Below, piece after piece: positions 56,664 through 64,000 of a stretch of DNA of 64,000 nucleotides; within the stretch, counting starts at the first letter, position 1, and each line of letters opens with the position of its first letter. The notes beneath the pieces were generated by a model. The model worked only from the letters and a program-made list of their open reading frames with translations, made no database searches and was not told the DNA's origin. The stretch spans positions 62,001 through 126,000 of the forward strand of contig NZ_BMQA01000001.1 of assembly GCF_014647875.1 (NCBI RefSeq), given 5' to 3'. The translations under genes were made by a program, and so were the position numbers. This DNA comes from Streptomyces brasiliensis (GTDB taxonomy: Bacteria; Actinomycetota; Actinomycetes; Streptomycetales; Streptomycetaceae).

Positions 56664-58241
56664 TCAGTCCTGGCCGGTGGCCACGGCGACGCGGTCGGGG
56701 CCGGAGCCCGTCTCACCGTCGCCCGCCGGGAGTTCGACGGGCTCGGGGGCGCGGTGGAACAGGCTCATCAGACCACCGACGACCAGGGTGACGATGACGC
56801 CGATCGGCACCAGCCACTGGGCGGCGATCGCCGTCGGGACGGTGGCGCCGGCGACGGTGACGTCGATCTTGACGCCGCGCACGACGTACGTCATCAGGCC
56901 GACGGTCACCAGGAACGCCACGATGGAGTCGACCTCGTTGGCCCGCCGGACGATCCTGCCGAGCAGGAAGGCGCCGAGCAGTGCGCCGTAGGTGTAGCCC
57001 GCGATGGTCAGGCCGGTGAGGTACACGTTGCCGGTGCTGGTGCTGAAGGCGCAGGCGAAGACGGCCATCAGCACCGCCCACACCAGCGTCATCACACGGG
57101 CGAGCTTGAGCAGCGTCTCCTCCGACGGGGTGCTGCGGAAGAAGCTGTGGATGATGTCCGAGACCGTCGAGTTCGACATGGAGTTCAGCGCTGAGGACAG
57201 GGAGCCCATCGCGGCGCCGAGGATGCCGGCCACGAGCAGTCCGGAGACCACCACGGGCAGCCCGTGCAGGATGAAGTTCGGGTAGAGGTTGTCGGAGCTG
57301 GACAGACCCAGGTCCGAGAAGCTCTTGCCCTGGTTGTACGACCACAGCAGCGCGCCGACGAGGGAGAAGGCGGCGAACTGGAGGGTGACGAAGACACCGG
57401 AGGCGATCATGGCCTTCTGGCCGTCGCGCAGCGAGCGGGTGGCCAGGACGCGCTGGACGATCAGCTGGTCCGAACCGTGGCTGGCCATGGCGAAGATCGC
57501 GCCGCCGATGATCGCGGTGGGCAGGGCGAACGGGCTGGTGAGGATGTGCGCCAGGTCGAAGTTGTTGTCGAACAGCTTGAAGTGGCCCGAGTGCAGGGCG
57601 TCGGAGAAGCCGCTGCCGCCGACGTGGCCCGACAGCACCGCGATGGCGAGGATGGCACCGCCCAGGTACAGGCCCATCTGGATGGCGTCGGTCCAGATGA
57701 CCGCCTTGATGCCGCCGAGGTAGGTGTAGACGACGGTGATCACCGTGAGGACGATGATGATGAGGCGGTAACCGGCGTGCACGCCGAACTCGTCGAGCAG
57801 CAGCTTGATCGGGATCGCCGAGGCGAACAGCCGGACGCCCTCGGCGAGGAGCCGGGTGAAGACGAACGTCACCGACGCGAGCCCCTGGAGTTTCAGCCCG
57901 AATCTGGTGCCCAGGTACTGGTAGGCGCTGACGAAGCCGCCGCGCTTGTACAGGGGGATCAGTACGGTGGCCACCACGACGCGGCCGATGACGTAGCCGA
58001 GGGCCAGTTCGACGTTGCCGAAGCCCTGCCCGCTGTACGCGCCGCCGGGGACGCTGATCACGGTGAGCACGCTGGTCTCGGTGGCCACCACGGAGAACGA
58101 GACCGTCCACCACGGCATGTGGCCTTCGCCGACGAAGTAGTCCTTCGCCGTCTTCTGGCGTCCGGCCAGGCGCAGTCCGATCCAGGCGATCGCCACCAGA
58201 TAGACGACGACCACCACGAGGTCGAGTTGGCGCACGCTCAC
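56664..58241 (-). CDS. Sodium:solute symporter (SSS family) in the MurNAc locus
   Basis: This 525-residue protein with about 13 TM helices starts at GTG 58241 after AGGAG, two bases after the kinase stop. It has SSS features: YFVGEGHMPWWTVSFSVVAT, ETSVLTVISVPGGAYSGQGF, YLGTRFGLKLQG and GILGAAMGSLSSALNSMSNS (the Na+-site serines in TM8). Members import sugars, amino acids, sialic acid and other solutes with Na+. Its place between two amino-sugar kinases suggests (anhydro)MurNAc, GlcNAc or a muropeptide sugar as substrate. That is inference. Confidence 0.88.
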   Translation of the reverse strand: MSVRQLDLVVVVVYLVAIAWIGLRLAGRQKTAKDYFVGEGHMPWWTVSFSVVATETSVLTVISVPGGAYSGQGFGNVELALGYVIGRVVVATVLIPLYKRGGFVSAYQYLGTRFGLKLQGLASVTFVFTRLLAEGVRLFASAIPIKLLLDEFGVHAGYRLIIIVLTVITVVYTYLGGIKAVIWTDAIQMGLYLGGAILAIAVLSGHVGGSGFSDALHSGHFKLFDNNFDLAHILTSPFALPTAIIGGAIFAMASHGSDQLIVQRVLATRSLRDGQKAMIASGVFVTLQFAAFSLVGALLWSYNQGKSFSDLGLSSSDNLYPNFILHGLPVVVSGLLVAGILGAAMGSLSSALNSMSNSTVSDIIHSFFRSTPSEETLLKLARVMTLVWAVLMAVFACAFSTSTGNVYLTGLTIAGYTYGALLGAFLLGRIVRRANEVDSIVAFLVTVGLMTYVVRGVKIDVTVAGATVPTAIAAQWLVPIGVIVTLVVGGLMSLFHRAPEPVELPAGDGETGSGPDRVAVATGQD

Positions 58242-58243
58242 TC

Positions 58244-59248
58244 CTAGGCAAGGGCCGGCGGGGTCGCCGGCGGGGTGGGGACGTTGGGCAGGGATGTCGT
58301 CCGCCGTACGCGGGCGACATGGGGTTCATGCGGTGCCGACGCGTCGAGCGCCAGCAGGCGTGCGCCGTCCAGCGGGTCCCCGAGCGGGGGCCGCAGCCGG
58401 AGGGGGCGCGGGGAGTCGGTGAGGGCCGACCGCAGCGGGCCGAGGAGTGGTTCGCCGAGGCCGGTGAGCCCGCCGGTGACGGTGACGGGGAGGGAGTCGT
58501 CGCCCCCGATGCGGCGGGCGGCGGCGAGGACGGCCTCGCCGAGTGCGGTGGCCGCGTCCCGGACGATCGTGGAAGCGGCGGCGTCTCCCTCGGCTGCGGC
58601 GCGGGCCACGTCCGGGGCGAAGGTCGCGGCGGTGCGGGCGGGGTTGCCGTCCCGGCCGACGGCCGAGGGCAGCCGGTCGGGGTCGCCGAAGCGTGCGACG
58701 GCGGCGGCCAGCAGTGCGGTGTCCGGTCCGCGTCCGTCGTGGGCGCGCAGCGCGGCCCGCAGTCCGGCGGCACCGATCCAGGCGCCGCTGCCCTCGTCGC
58801 CGAGCCAGGGGCCCCAGCCGTCGACGCGGGCGTACGAACCGTCGTCGCCGATGCCGATGGCGACGGAGCCGGTGCCGATCGCGAGCACCACACCGGTACG
58901 GCCGCCGAGGGCGCCCGCGTGGGCGGTGACGGCGTCGCTGGTGACGGCCACCTCGTCCGCGGGCAGGTCCTCGAGGAGCAGTCCGGCGAGTTCCCGGGCC
59001 GCGTCCGGTGCCGAGGCCGCGCCGGCCGCGCCCACGCAGACGGCGGCGAGCCGGAGCGAGGGCTGGCGTGCCAGGAGCGGGAGCACGGCTGCTCGTACGG
59101 CGGTACGGGCCAGGGCCACGCCGTTGTCGGCGGCGAGCCCGGGGGCACCGGGCACCTCGTGGACGTCCTGGGCGGGACCGGCGCCGTCGCTCCAGAGCAC
59201 GGCGCGGCAGCCGGTCTTGCCCAGGTCCACCGCCACTGCTGCTGTCAT
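58244..59248 (-). CDS. BadF/BcrA-type amino-sugar kinase (GlcNAc/MurNAc kinase-like)
   Basis: This 334-residue ASKHA kinase starts MTAAVAVDLGKTGCRAVLWS (phosphate-1 loop). LAIGTGSVAIGIGDDGSYAR, GWGPWLGDEGSGAWIGAAGL and VTVTGGLTGLGEPLLGPL mark the BadF/BadG/NAGK family. The GDEGSGxWIG motif is that of mammalian NAGK and bacterial MurK. It should phosphorylate GlcNAc and/or MurNAc taken up by the adjacent symporter. First gene of the minus-strand operon, behind the promoter at 59341-59370. Confidence 0.88.
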   Translation of the reverse strand: MTAAVAVDLGKTGCRAVLWSDGAGPAQDVHEVPGAPGLAADNGVALARTAVRAAVLPLLARQPSLRLAAVCVGAAGAASAPDAARELAGLLLEDLPADEVAVTSDAVTAHAGALGGRTGVVLAIGTGSVAIGIGDDGSYARVDGWGPWLGDEGSGAWIGAAGLRAALRAHDGRGPDTALLAAAVARFGDPDRLPSAVGRDGNPARTAATFAPDVARAAAEGDAAASTIVRDAATALGEAVLAAARRIGGDDSLPVTVTGGLTGLGEPLLGPLRSALTDSPRPLRLRPPLGDPLDGARLLALDASAPHEPHVARVRRTTSLPNVPTPPATPPALA

Positions 59249-59340
59249 GCGGCACGCCTTCGTGTCGTCGGGGATCCGTCACGTCGGGCGGTCACGGGAC
59301 GGCCGAAGGGCCGGGGACCGCCGCGGATCGCGGTGCAGCG

Positions 59341-59370
59341 AGTATCAGAAGGCAAACGTCCGTATGTCAA
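59341..59370 (-). promoter_or_regulatory. Sigma70-type promoter of the kinase-symporter operon
   Basis: On the minus strand TTGACA (59365-59370) is separated by 18 bases from GATACT (59341-59346), close to the HrdB consensus. The expected transcript start is about 85 bp before the kinase ATG. Confidence 0.6.
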
Positions 59371-59373
59371 TAA

Positions 59374-59401
59374 GTAACTTCGAGCAATTCACTTCGTAAC
59401 T
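59374..59401. promoter_or_regulatory. Direct repeats, candidate MurR-type operator
   Basis: gtaact occurs at 59374-59379 and 59396-59401, 22 bp (two helical turns) apart, inside an AT-rich stretch directly upstream of the -35 box. A plus-strand TTGACG (59404-59409) with TAACGT 17 bases later could serve the divergent regulator gene. The arrangement suggests binding by the adjacent RpiR-family regulator. Confidence 0.45.
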
Positions 59402-59461
59402 TTTTGACGTCCTGCCGACGCGTGATTAACGTGTCGCCCAGCCACTCTGAAGGGAACGGCC

Positions 59462-60409
59462 ATGGCCCGCCAGGAACCACCCCGCACACCGGCCCGGTCG
59501 GCGGACGACGCCTCCCCCGCCGCGACCCTGGCACGCATCCGCGCGGCACTGCCGTCACTGCCGCCCTCGGAGCGGCGGGTGGCCGACGCCGTCCTGGCCG
59601 ATCCCGCGCAGGCGGCGGAGCTGTCCATCAGTGCGCTCGCCGGGCGGGCCGACACCTCGGTGGCCACCGTGATGCGGTTCTGCCGGACGGTGGGGGTCCC
59701 CAACTATCCGCAGCTGCGCCTCGCCCTGGCCGCCGCCGCGGCTCGCGAGAACGCGCTGGGCGGTGAGCGCCCGGCACCGACCACCGACATCAGCGCCACC
59801 GACACCCTGGGCGAGATAGTCGGCAAGATCATCTACAACGAGGTGCGCGCACTGGAGGACTCCGGGTCCGAGCTGGACATCGAGGTGCTGGGCCGCGCGG
59901 TCGACGCCGTGGCGGGGGCCCGCCGGATCGACATCTTCGGCGTCGGCGCCAGCGCGTTCGTCGGCCAGGACCTGCACCAGAAGCTGCACCGCATCGGCCA
60001 TATGGCCTTCGTCTGGACCGACCGGCACGCCGCACTCACGGCCACCGCCCTGCTCGGTCCCGGCGATGTCGCCCTGGCCATCTCGCACTCCGGCGAGACC
60101 GAGGACACCGTCGAGCCCCTCCAGGCCGCCGCCGAGCGCGGCGCCACCACCATCGCCCTCACCAACGTGCCGCGCTCCACCCTCGCGGAGAGCGCGGACC
60201 TCGTGCTGACGACCTGCGCCCGGGAGACGCCCTTCCGCTCCGGCGCGACCGTCAGCCGCATCGCCCAACTCGCGCTCATCGACTGCCTGTTCGTCGGTGT
60301 CGCCCAGCGTTCCTTCGACGCCACGACGGCGGCCCTGGAGAAGACGTACGGCGCCGTCCAGCGCCGCAGGCGCCCGCAGTCCCAGCGCCGGCTGCCGGCC
60401 GACAACTGA
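59462..60409 (+). CDS. MurR/RpiR-family transcriptional regulator
   Basis: The 315-residue protein has an RpiR N-terminal helix-turn-helix (about 20-100: RIRAALPSLPPSERRVADAV, RADTSVATVMRFCRTVGVPN) and a C-terminal SIS domain (about 135-280: RRIDIFGVGASAFVGQDLHQ, ALAISHSGETEDTVEPLQAA). The SIS domain binds phosphosugars, and in E. coli MurR the ligand is MurNAc-6-phosphate. It starts at ATG 59462 with AAGGGAACGG upstream, is divergent from the kinase operon and precedes murQ by 73 bp, so it most likely controls both. Confidence 0.9.
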   Translation: MARQEPPRTPARSADDASPAATLARIRAALPSLPPSERRVADAVLADPAQAAELSISALAGRADTSVATVMRFCRTVGVPNYPQLRLALAAAAARENALGGERPAPTTDISATDTLGEIVGKIIYNEVRALEDSGSELDIEVLGRAVDAVAGARRIDIFGVGASAFVGQDLHQKLHRIGHMAFVWTDRHAALTATALLGPGDVALAISHSGETEDTVEPLQAAAERGATTIALTNVPRSTLAESADLVLTTCARETPFRSGATVSRIAQLALIDCLFVGVAQRSFDATTAALEKTYGAVQRRRRPQSQRRLPADN

Positions 60410-60482
60410 GCGCCGCCCCAGTTCCCCGTACCCCACTCCCGAGCACCGCCCCTGAGCACCACCCCGAAAGGACGACCGCGCC

Positions 60483-61424
60483 GTGGACCTCACCGCACCT
60501 GGCACACTCGGCACCTCCGCCGCTCTCGGCACTCTCGGCACTCTCGGCACCGAGACTCCCAACGAGCGGACCGCCGAACTGGACCGCATGCCGGTCTCCG
60601 AACTGCTCTCGGTCATGAACGCCGAGGACCAGACCGTGGCCCTCGCCGTACGCGACGCCCTCCCCGAGATCGGGACCGCCGTCGAGGCGATCACCGAGTC
60701 ACTGCGGCGCGGCGGACGCCTGATCTACCTCGGCGCCGGCACCAGCGGCCGTATCGGCCTGCTCGACGCGGTCGAGTGCCCACCGACCTTCGGCACTTCC
60801 CCCGAGCAGGTCGTGGGCCTGCTCTCCGGCGGTCCGGGCGCCTTCGTCGTGGCGGTCGAAGGGGCCGAGGACGAGCCCGAGCGGGCGGTCGCCGACCTCG
60901 ACGAGATCGGTGTGAACGACAAGGACACGGTCGTCGGACTCGCCGCCAGCGGCCGCACGCCGTACGTCGTCGGCGGCCTGCGGCACGCCGCCGCCCGGGG
61001 TGCCGTGACGGTGTCGGTCGCCTGCAACCGCGACGCGGTCGTCAGCCGCTACGCCGACATCCCGATCGAGGTCCCCACCGGTCCCGAGGTCCTCACCGGG
61101 TCGACCCGGCTCAAGGGCGGCACCGCCGAGAAGATGGTCTGCAACATGCTGTCGACGGCCTCGATGGTGCGGGTGGGCAAGGTCTACGGCAACCTGATGG
61201 TCGACGTCCGGGCGAGCAACGACAAGCTCGTCGACCGCGCCCGCCGCATGGTCGTCCAGGCCACGGGAGCCGATCCGGACACCGCCGCCGAGGCCCTCCG
61301 CGCGGCCGCCGGCCACGCCAAGACCGCCATCGTCATGCTCCTGGCCCACTGCACGGCCGAGGAGGCCCGCCAACGCCTCGAGAAGGCCGACGGTGACACG
61401 CGGACGGCTGTCGGGCGGGACTGA
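60483..61424 (+). CDS. murQ: N-acetylmuramic acid 6-phosphate etherase
   Basis: This 313-residue SIS-domain enzyme has the MurQ signature LIYLGAGTSGRIGLLDAVEC and PTFGTSPEQVVGLLSGG, the catalytic Glu region AVEGAEDEPERAVADLDEIG, and GSTRLKGGTAEKMVCNMLST. It cleaves the lactyl ether of MurNAc-6-phosphate to GlcNAc-6-phosphate and D-lactate in the cytoplasm. GTG 60483 has GAAAGGA about ten bases upstream. The first 25 residues are a low-complexity GTLGT repeat (DNA repeat ggcactctc, about 60507-60552) not normally found in MurQ. Confidence 0.95.
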   Translation: MDLTAPGTLGTSAALGTLGTLGTETPNERTAELDRMPVSELLSVMNAEDQTVALAVRDALPEIGTAVEAITESLRRGGRLIYLGAGTSGRIGLLDAVECPPTFGTSPEQVVGLLSGGPGAFVVAVEGAEDEPERAVADLDEIGVNDKDTVVGLAASGRTPYVVGGLRHAAARGAVTVSVACNRDAVVSRYADIPIEVPTGPEVLTGSTRLKGGTAEKMVCNMLSTASMVRVGKVYGNLMVDVRASNDKLVDRARRMVVQATGADPDTAAEALRAAAGHAKTAIVMLLAHCTAEEARQRLEKADGDTRTAVGRD

Positions 61425-61438
61425 CGCGCCGACCGCCA

Positions 61439-62096
61439 GCCGTGTCCGGGGCGGCCGGGTGGTCCTGCTGCTCGTAGGGGCGGCCTGGCTGATGATGCTG
61501 TCCACCGCGAACTCGGCGATGCAGCTCAGCCTCCCCGCCTGGGTGCGGGCGCGTGCGCCGGCCGTCTACGTGCTGTTCTTCATGGGCGGGCAGGCGCTGG
61601 GTTCCGTGGTCTGGGCACTCGTCGCCGGGGCCGGGCGCGCAGACCGCTCTGCTGGTCGGGGCGGCGCTGCTCGCGCTCTGCGCGGTCACGGTGCGGTGGT
61701 GGCCGCTGCATCCCGCCACGGGGCGGCTGGACCGTACGCCGGTGAGCTACTGGCCCGTGCCCGCGCCGGCGTCCGAACCGCTGCCCGAGGACGGGCCGGT
61801 GGAGGTCATGACGACCTACCGGGTGCCGAAGGAGAACGTGGCGCGGTCCCTCGCCGCCATGGAGTGAGTCGGCCGCTCACGGCGCCGTACCGGAGCGATG
61901 CGCTGGGATCTGTACTGCGACAGCGAGGACACGGACACCTGTGTGGAGCAGTTCCTGGTGCCCCCTGGGAGGAGCACTGCGCCAGCACTCCGACCGGCTG
62001 ACCGGCGCCGACCGCGGATACGAACAGGCGGCTGAGGAACCGGCCGAGGGCACGCCGAAGGTGCAGCACCAGTTTCCGCCCGGGAGCGGTGGCTGA
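61439..62096 (+). pseudogene. C-terminal part of an MFS transporter, several lesions
   Basis: Directly after murQ, coding-like sequence reads LMMLSTANSAMQLSLPAWVR and FFMGGQALGSVVWALVAG. It shifts frame near 61630 to QTALLVGAALLALCAVTVRW and VEVMTTYRVPKENVARSLAA, and meets a TGA at 61865-61867. It then continues RRRTGAMRWDLYCDSEDTDT and FLVPP before another shift near 61965 to HSDRLTGADRGYEQ, ending at 62096. This is the tail of an MFS exporter with the antibiotic-biosynthesis-monooxygenase-like C-terminal extension seen in some actinobacterial transporters. The first ten TM helices are missing. Confidence 0.65.
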
Positions 62097-62211
62097 CATC
62101 GGTCACGGCCGGATTCGGGCTGGGACGCCGTCAGGGACGGGATACACAAGGCGAAAGACCAGCAAATCGGGCGTAACGTACCCATGACCCGTGGAGAACA
62201 GGAGCTAGCCC

Positions 62212-62814
62212 ATGGCTGTACGCCTCGCCGTCGTCTACTACAGCGCCACCGGGAACGTCCATCAGCTGGCCGAAGCGCTCGCCAAGGGTGCGGAAGGGCG
62301 AGACGCCGAGGTCCGTCTGCTGCGTGCAGCGGAACTGGCGCCGGACACGACGATCGACTCCAACCCGGCCTGGCGCGCCCACGTCGACGCCACGAAGAAC
62401 TCGGTCCGCGAGGCGACCCTGGACGACCTGGAATGGGCGACGGCCTACGCGTTCGGCACCCCGACCCGGTACGGCAACGTGTCGGCCCAGCCCAAGCAGT
62501 TCATCGACTCCACCGGGGGCCTGTGGCAGGCGGGCGTGTTCCACGACAAGCCCGTCACCAGCTTCACCTCGGCGATGAACCGGCACGGCGGTCAGGAGTC
62601 GACGTTGCTGTCGCTCAACAACGTCTTCTACCACTGGGGTTGCATCATCGTTCCGACTGGCTACACCGACCCGCTCCTGTTCGCGGCCGGTGGCAACCCC
62701 TACGGGACGAGCTGGCCGAGCGGTGGCGGCGAGGGTCCCGACCAGGCGGCCCAGGACGCGGCCAACTACCAGGGGCGCCACCTGGTGGAGATCGCGGAGC
62801 GGCTGCGCGGCTGA
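62212..62814 (+). CDS. wrbA: NAD(P)H:quinone oxidoreductase, WrbA type
   Basis: This 200-residue flavodoxin-fold protein starts at ATG 62212 after GGAG. It binds FMN through RLAVVYYSATGNVHQLAEAL (phosphate loop), AYAFGTPTRYGNVSAQPKQF (isoalloxazine loop) and TSAMNRHGGQESTLLSLNNV, with the C-terminal GNPYGTSWPSG typical of WrbA. The enzyme reduces quinones by two electrons and limits oxidative cycling. Genes on either side are not obviously related. Confidence 0.93.
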   Translation: MAVRLAVVYYSATGNVHQLAEALAKGAEGRDAEVRLLRAAELAPDTTIDSNPAWRAHVDATKNSVREATLDDLEWATAYAFGTPTRYGNVSAQPKQFIDSTGGLWQAGVFHDKPVTSFTSAMNRHGGQESTLLSLNNVFYHWGCIIVPTGYTDPLLFAAGGNPYGTSWPSGGGEGPDQAAQDAANYQGRHLVEIAERLRG

Positions 62815-62875
62815 CTTCGACGGACGGCAAGCGCTGCGGAAGCGGCAAGGCCGAGTACCGGAACGGTAGTTGATA

Positions 62876-63835
62876 ATGGAGCTCTTTCCGGCCGTACCTT
62901 ACGCGTCATGGAATCCGACCAAGGAGACGATCCACCGGTTCGCCCAGATCGTGGGGAAGGTGCGGCTGGCCTTCTCGCAGCGCCGCAACCACTGGTGGAA
63001 CGTGCCCTATCATCTCACCGGGCGCGGGATCACGACGCGTCCCATGGGGCTCACGGACAGCGGTGAATTCTTCTGCGTGGACTTCGACTTCGTCGACCAC
63101 TCGCTCAGGATCACGCATTCCAGCGGCGCTTCCCTGAGTTTCCCACTGCAGGGTCTGAGCGTCGGCGCGTTCTACCGGCGTCTCGCGGGGGCGCTCGATC
63201 AACTGGGCGTGCCCTGCGACCTCCCGCGCCCCTTCCCCTATGACCTCCCGGACGCCGAGCGGCCGTTCGCCGACGACACCGAGCACATCACGTACGACAC
63301 CGAGCACGCGCACACCTACTGGATCGTCCTTTCACAGGTCAATCTGGTCCTCGAGCAGTACGCGGCCCAATGGTCGGGGAAAACAAGCCCCGTTCATCAC
63401 TTCTGGCACACCTTCGACATCGCGGTCACCCGCTTCTCGGACAAGAAGACGATCCTGCCCGCGTCGGTCGACGAGGTCACCCGGGAGGCCTACTCGCGGG
63501 AAGTGGTCAGCGCCGGCTTCTGGTTCGGCGACCCCACCTTCCCCGAGCCCGCGTTCTACTCCTACACAGCGCCCGAGCCGAAGGGGCTGGAGCACGAGAA
63601 GATCAGCCCGCCCCAGGCGTCCTGGGTTCCCCTGCGGGGCAGTCATCTGGCCGTGCTGCGCTACGACGACGTCCGTACCGACCCGAAGCCGCGGGAGACC
63701 GTGCTGGAATTCTTCGAGAGTGCCTTCCGCGCCGGCGCACAGCACGCCGGCTGGGACATCGACGCGAAGGCGTGTCCGGGAGGCGTCACGTTCGACTCGC
63801 CCTCGCGCTCGGCATCCAACGACCTTCGACCGTGA
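62876..63835 (+). CDS. DUF5996 family protein
   Basis: This 319-residue protein starts at ATG 62876 (TTG 62870 is in frame). It begins MELFPAVPYASWNPTKETIH, then KVRLAFSQRRNHWWNVPYHL and GRGITTRPM, continuing to VDFDFVDHSLRITHSSG and HHFWHTFDIAVTRFS, and ending PPQASWVPLRGSHLAVLRYD. These are the conserved blocks of DUF5996, a soluble family of unknown function rich in Trp and His and widespread in actinobacteria and proteobacteria. No signal peptide. Confidence 0.8.
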   Translation: MELFPAVPYASWNPTKETIHRFAQIVGKVRLAFSQRRNHWWNVPYHLTGRGITTRPMGLTDSGEFFCVDFDFVDHSLRITHSSGASLSFPLQGLSVGAFYRRLAGALDQLGVPCDLPRPFPYDLPDAERPFADDTEHITYDTEHAHTYWIVLSQVNLVLEQYAAQWSGKTSPVHHFWHTFDIAVTRFSDKKTILPASVDEVTREAYSREVVSAGFWFGDPTFPEPAFYSYTAPEPKGLEHEKISPPQASWVPLRGSHLAVLRYDDVRTDPKPRETVLEFFESAFRAGAQHAGWDIDAKACPGGVTFDSPSRSASNDLRP

Positions 63836-64000
63836 AAGTGGGCAGGCAGGCCAGGAACGGACCTGTGGCGGTCCTGCGAGCAACGGGCGGACAGGGCGGC
63901 GCCAGCGAGGTGGTATTCACGTTCATGAATATCATTCAGATGGATGCACATGGATGTGGTCGCCGGTGTACAACTTCGTCAACTTTCCAGTGACGAGGTC
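63836..64000. other. End of window, no supported gene
   Basis: After the DUF5996 stop the sequence becomes less GC-rich (tattcacgttcatgaatatcattcag) and shows no credible gene. The short dyad ttcacgttcatgaa is weak. A promoter for a gene beyond the window is possible. Confidence 0.35.

Noticed and set aside
63900..63960. Possible start of a mobile element or new gene (tattcacgttcatgaatatcattc)
   Set aside because: The stretch is AT-richer but too short. It shows no inverted-repeat end of convincing length and no open frame that reaches the window edge with a recognisable start.

Overview
The window is high-GC actinobacterial DNA and almost certainly comes from a Streptomyces chromosome. The signs are a strong G/C bias at third codon positions, GTG/TTG starts with GGAGG-type ribosome sites, twin-arginine and Sec-exported enzymes, a DUF6233 protein, a mycothiol-type DinB-like protein, and a rifampin monooxygenase gene preceded by a rifamycin-associated element. 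About 45 genes look intact. At least ten others are truncated, frameshifted or reduced to fragments, which fits a decaying chromosome arm. I saw no tRNA, rRNA, transposase or CRISPR array.

Layout. 1-4.8 kb: a cut-off VOC gene, an MFS exporter, a TOPRIM-like protein and gene debris (DinB, phospholipase C tail, a second MFS tail). 4.9-11.7 kb: three minus-strand genes for exported phosphodiester glycosidase and metallophosphoesterase enzymes. 11.9-21.4 kb: mixed genes (membrane protein, M15 peptidase, FUSC protein, universal stress protein, flavoprotein) between broken genes (phosphotransferase, YihY/BrkB, a secreted protein). 21.5-29.5 kb: a large subtilisin-type protease, an AlkA-like glycosylase, rifampin monooxygenase with its element, nitronate monooxygenase and a mycothiol-type protein.

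29.6-46.9 kb is a nitrate respiration island: GAF sensor kinase, NarK transporter, a frameshifted nitroreductase, a CopD-like membrane protein, a membrane-anchored copper nitrite reductase fusion, a radical SAM/SPASM protein, NarGHJI, then a methyltransferase and a cupin. The radical SAM, nitrite reductase and CopD-like genes overlap by 4 bases each. Two copies of a 14-bp palindrome lie upstream of narK and narG.

47-52.4 kb holds small accessory genes (methyltransferase, zinc-ribbon and DUF6233 proteins, a serine beta-lactamase-like protein, a winged-helix regulator, an HhH DNA repair protein) and two more broken genes. 52.4-61.4 kb is a peptidoglycan-recycling locus. An RpiR-type regulator and MurQ etherase are divergent from a BadF-type amino-sugar kinase, a sodium:solute symporter, AnmK and a FAD/Fe-S D-lactate dehydrogenase-like protein. 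Together they could take up and phosphorylate (anhydro)MurNAc, cleave it to GlcNAc-6-phosphate plus D-lactate, and oxidise the lactate. The window ends with a broken MFS gene, WrbA and a DUF5996 protein.
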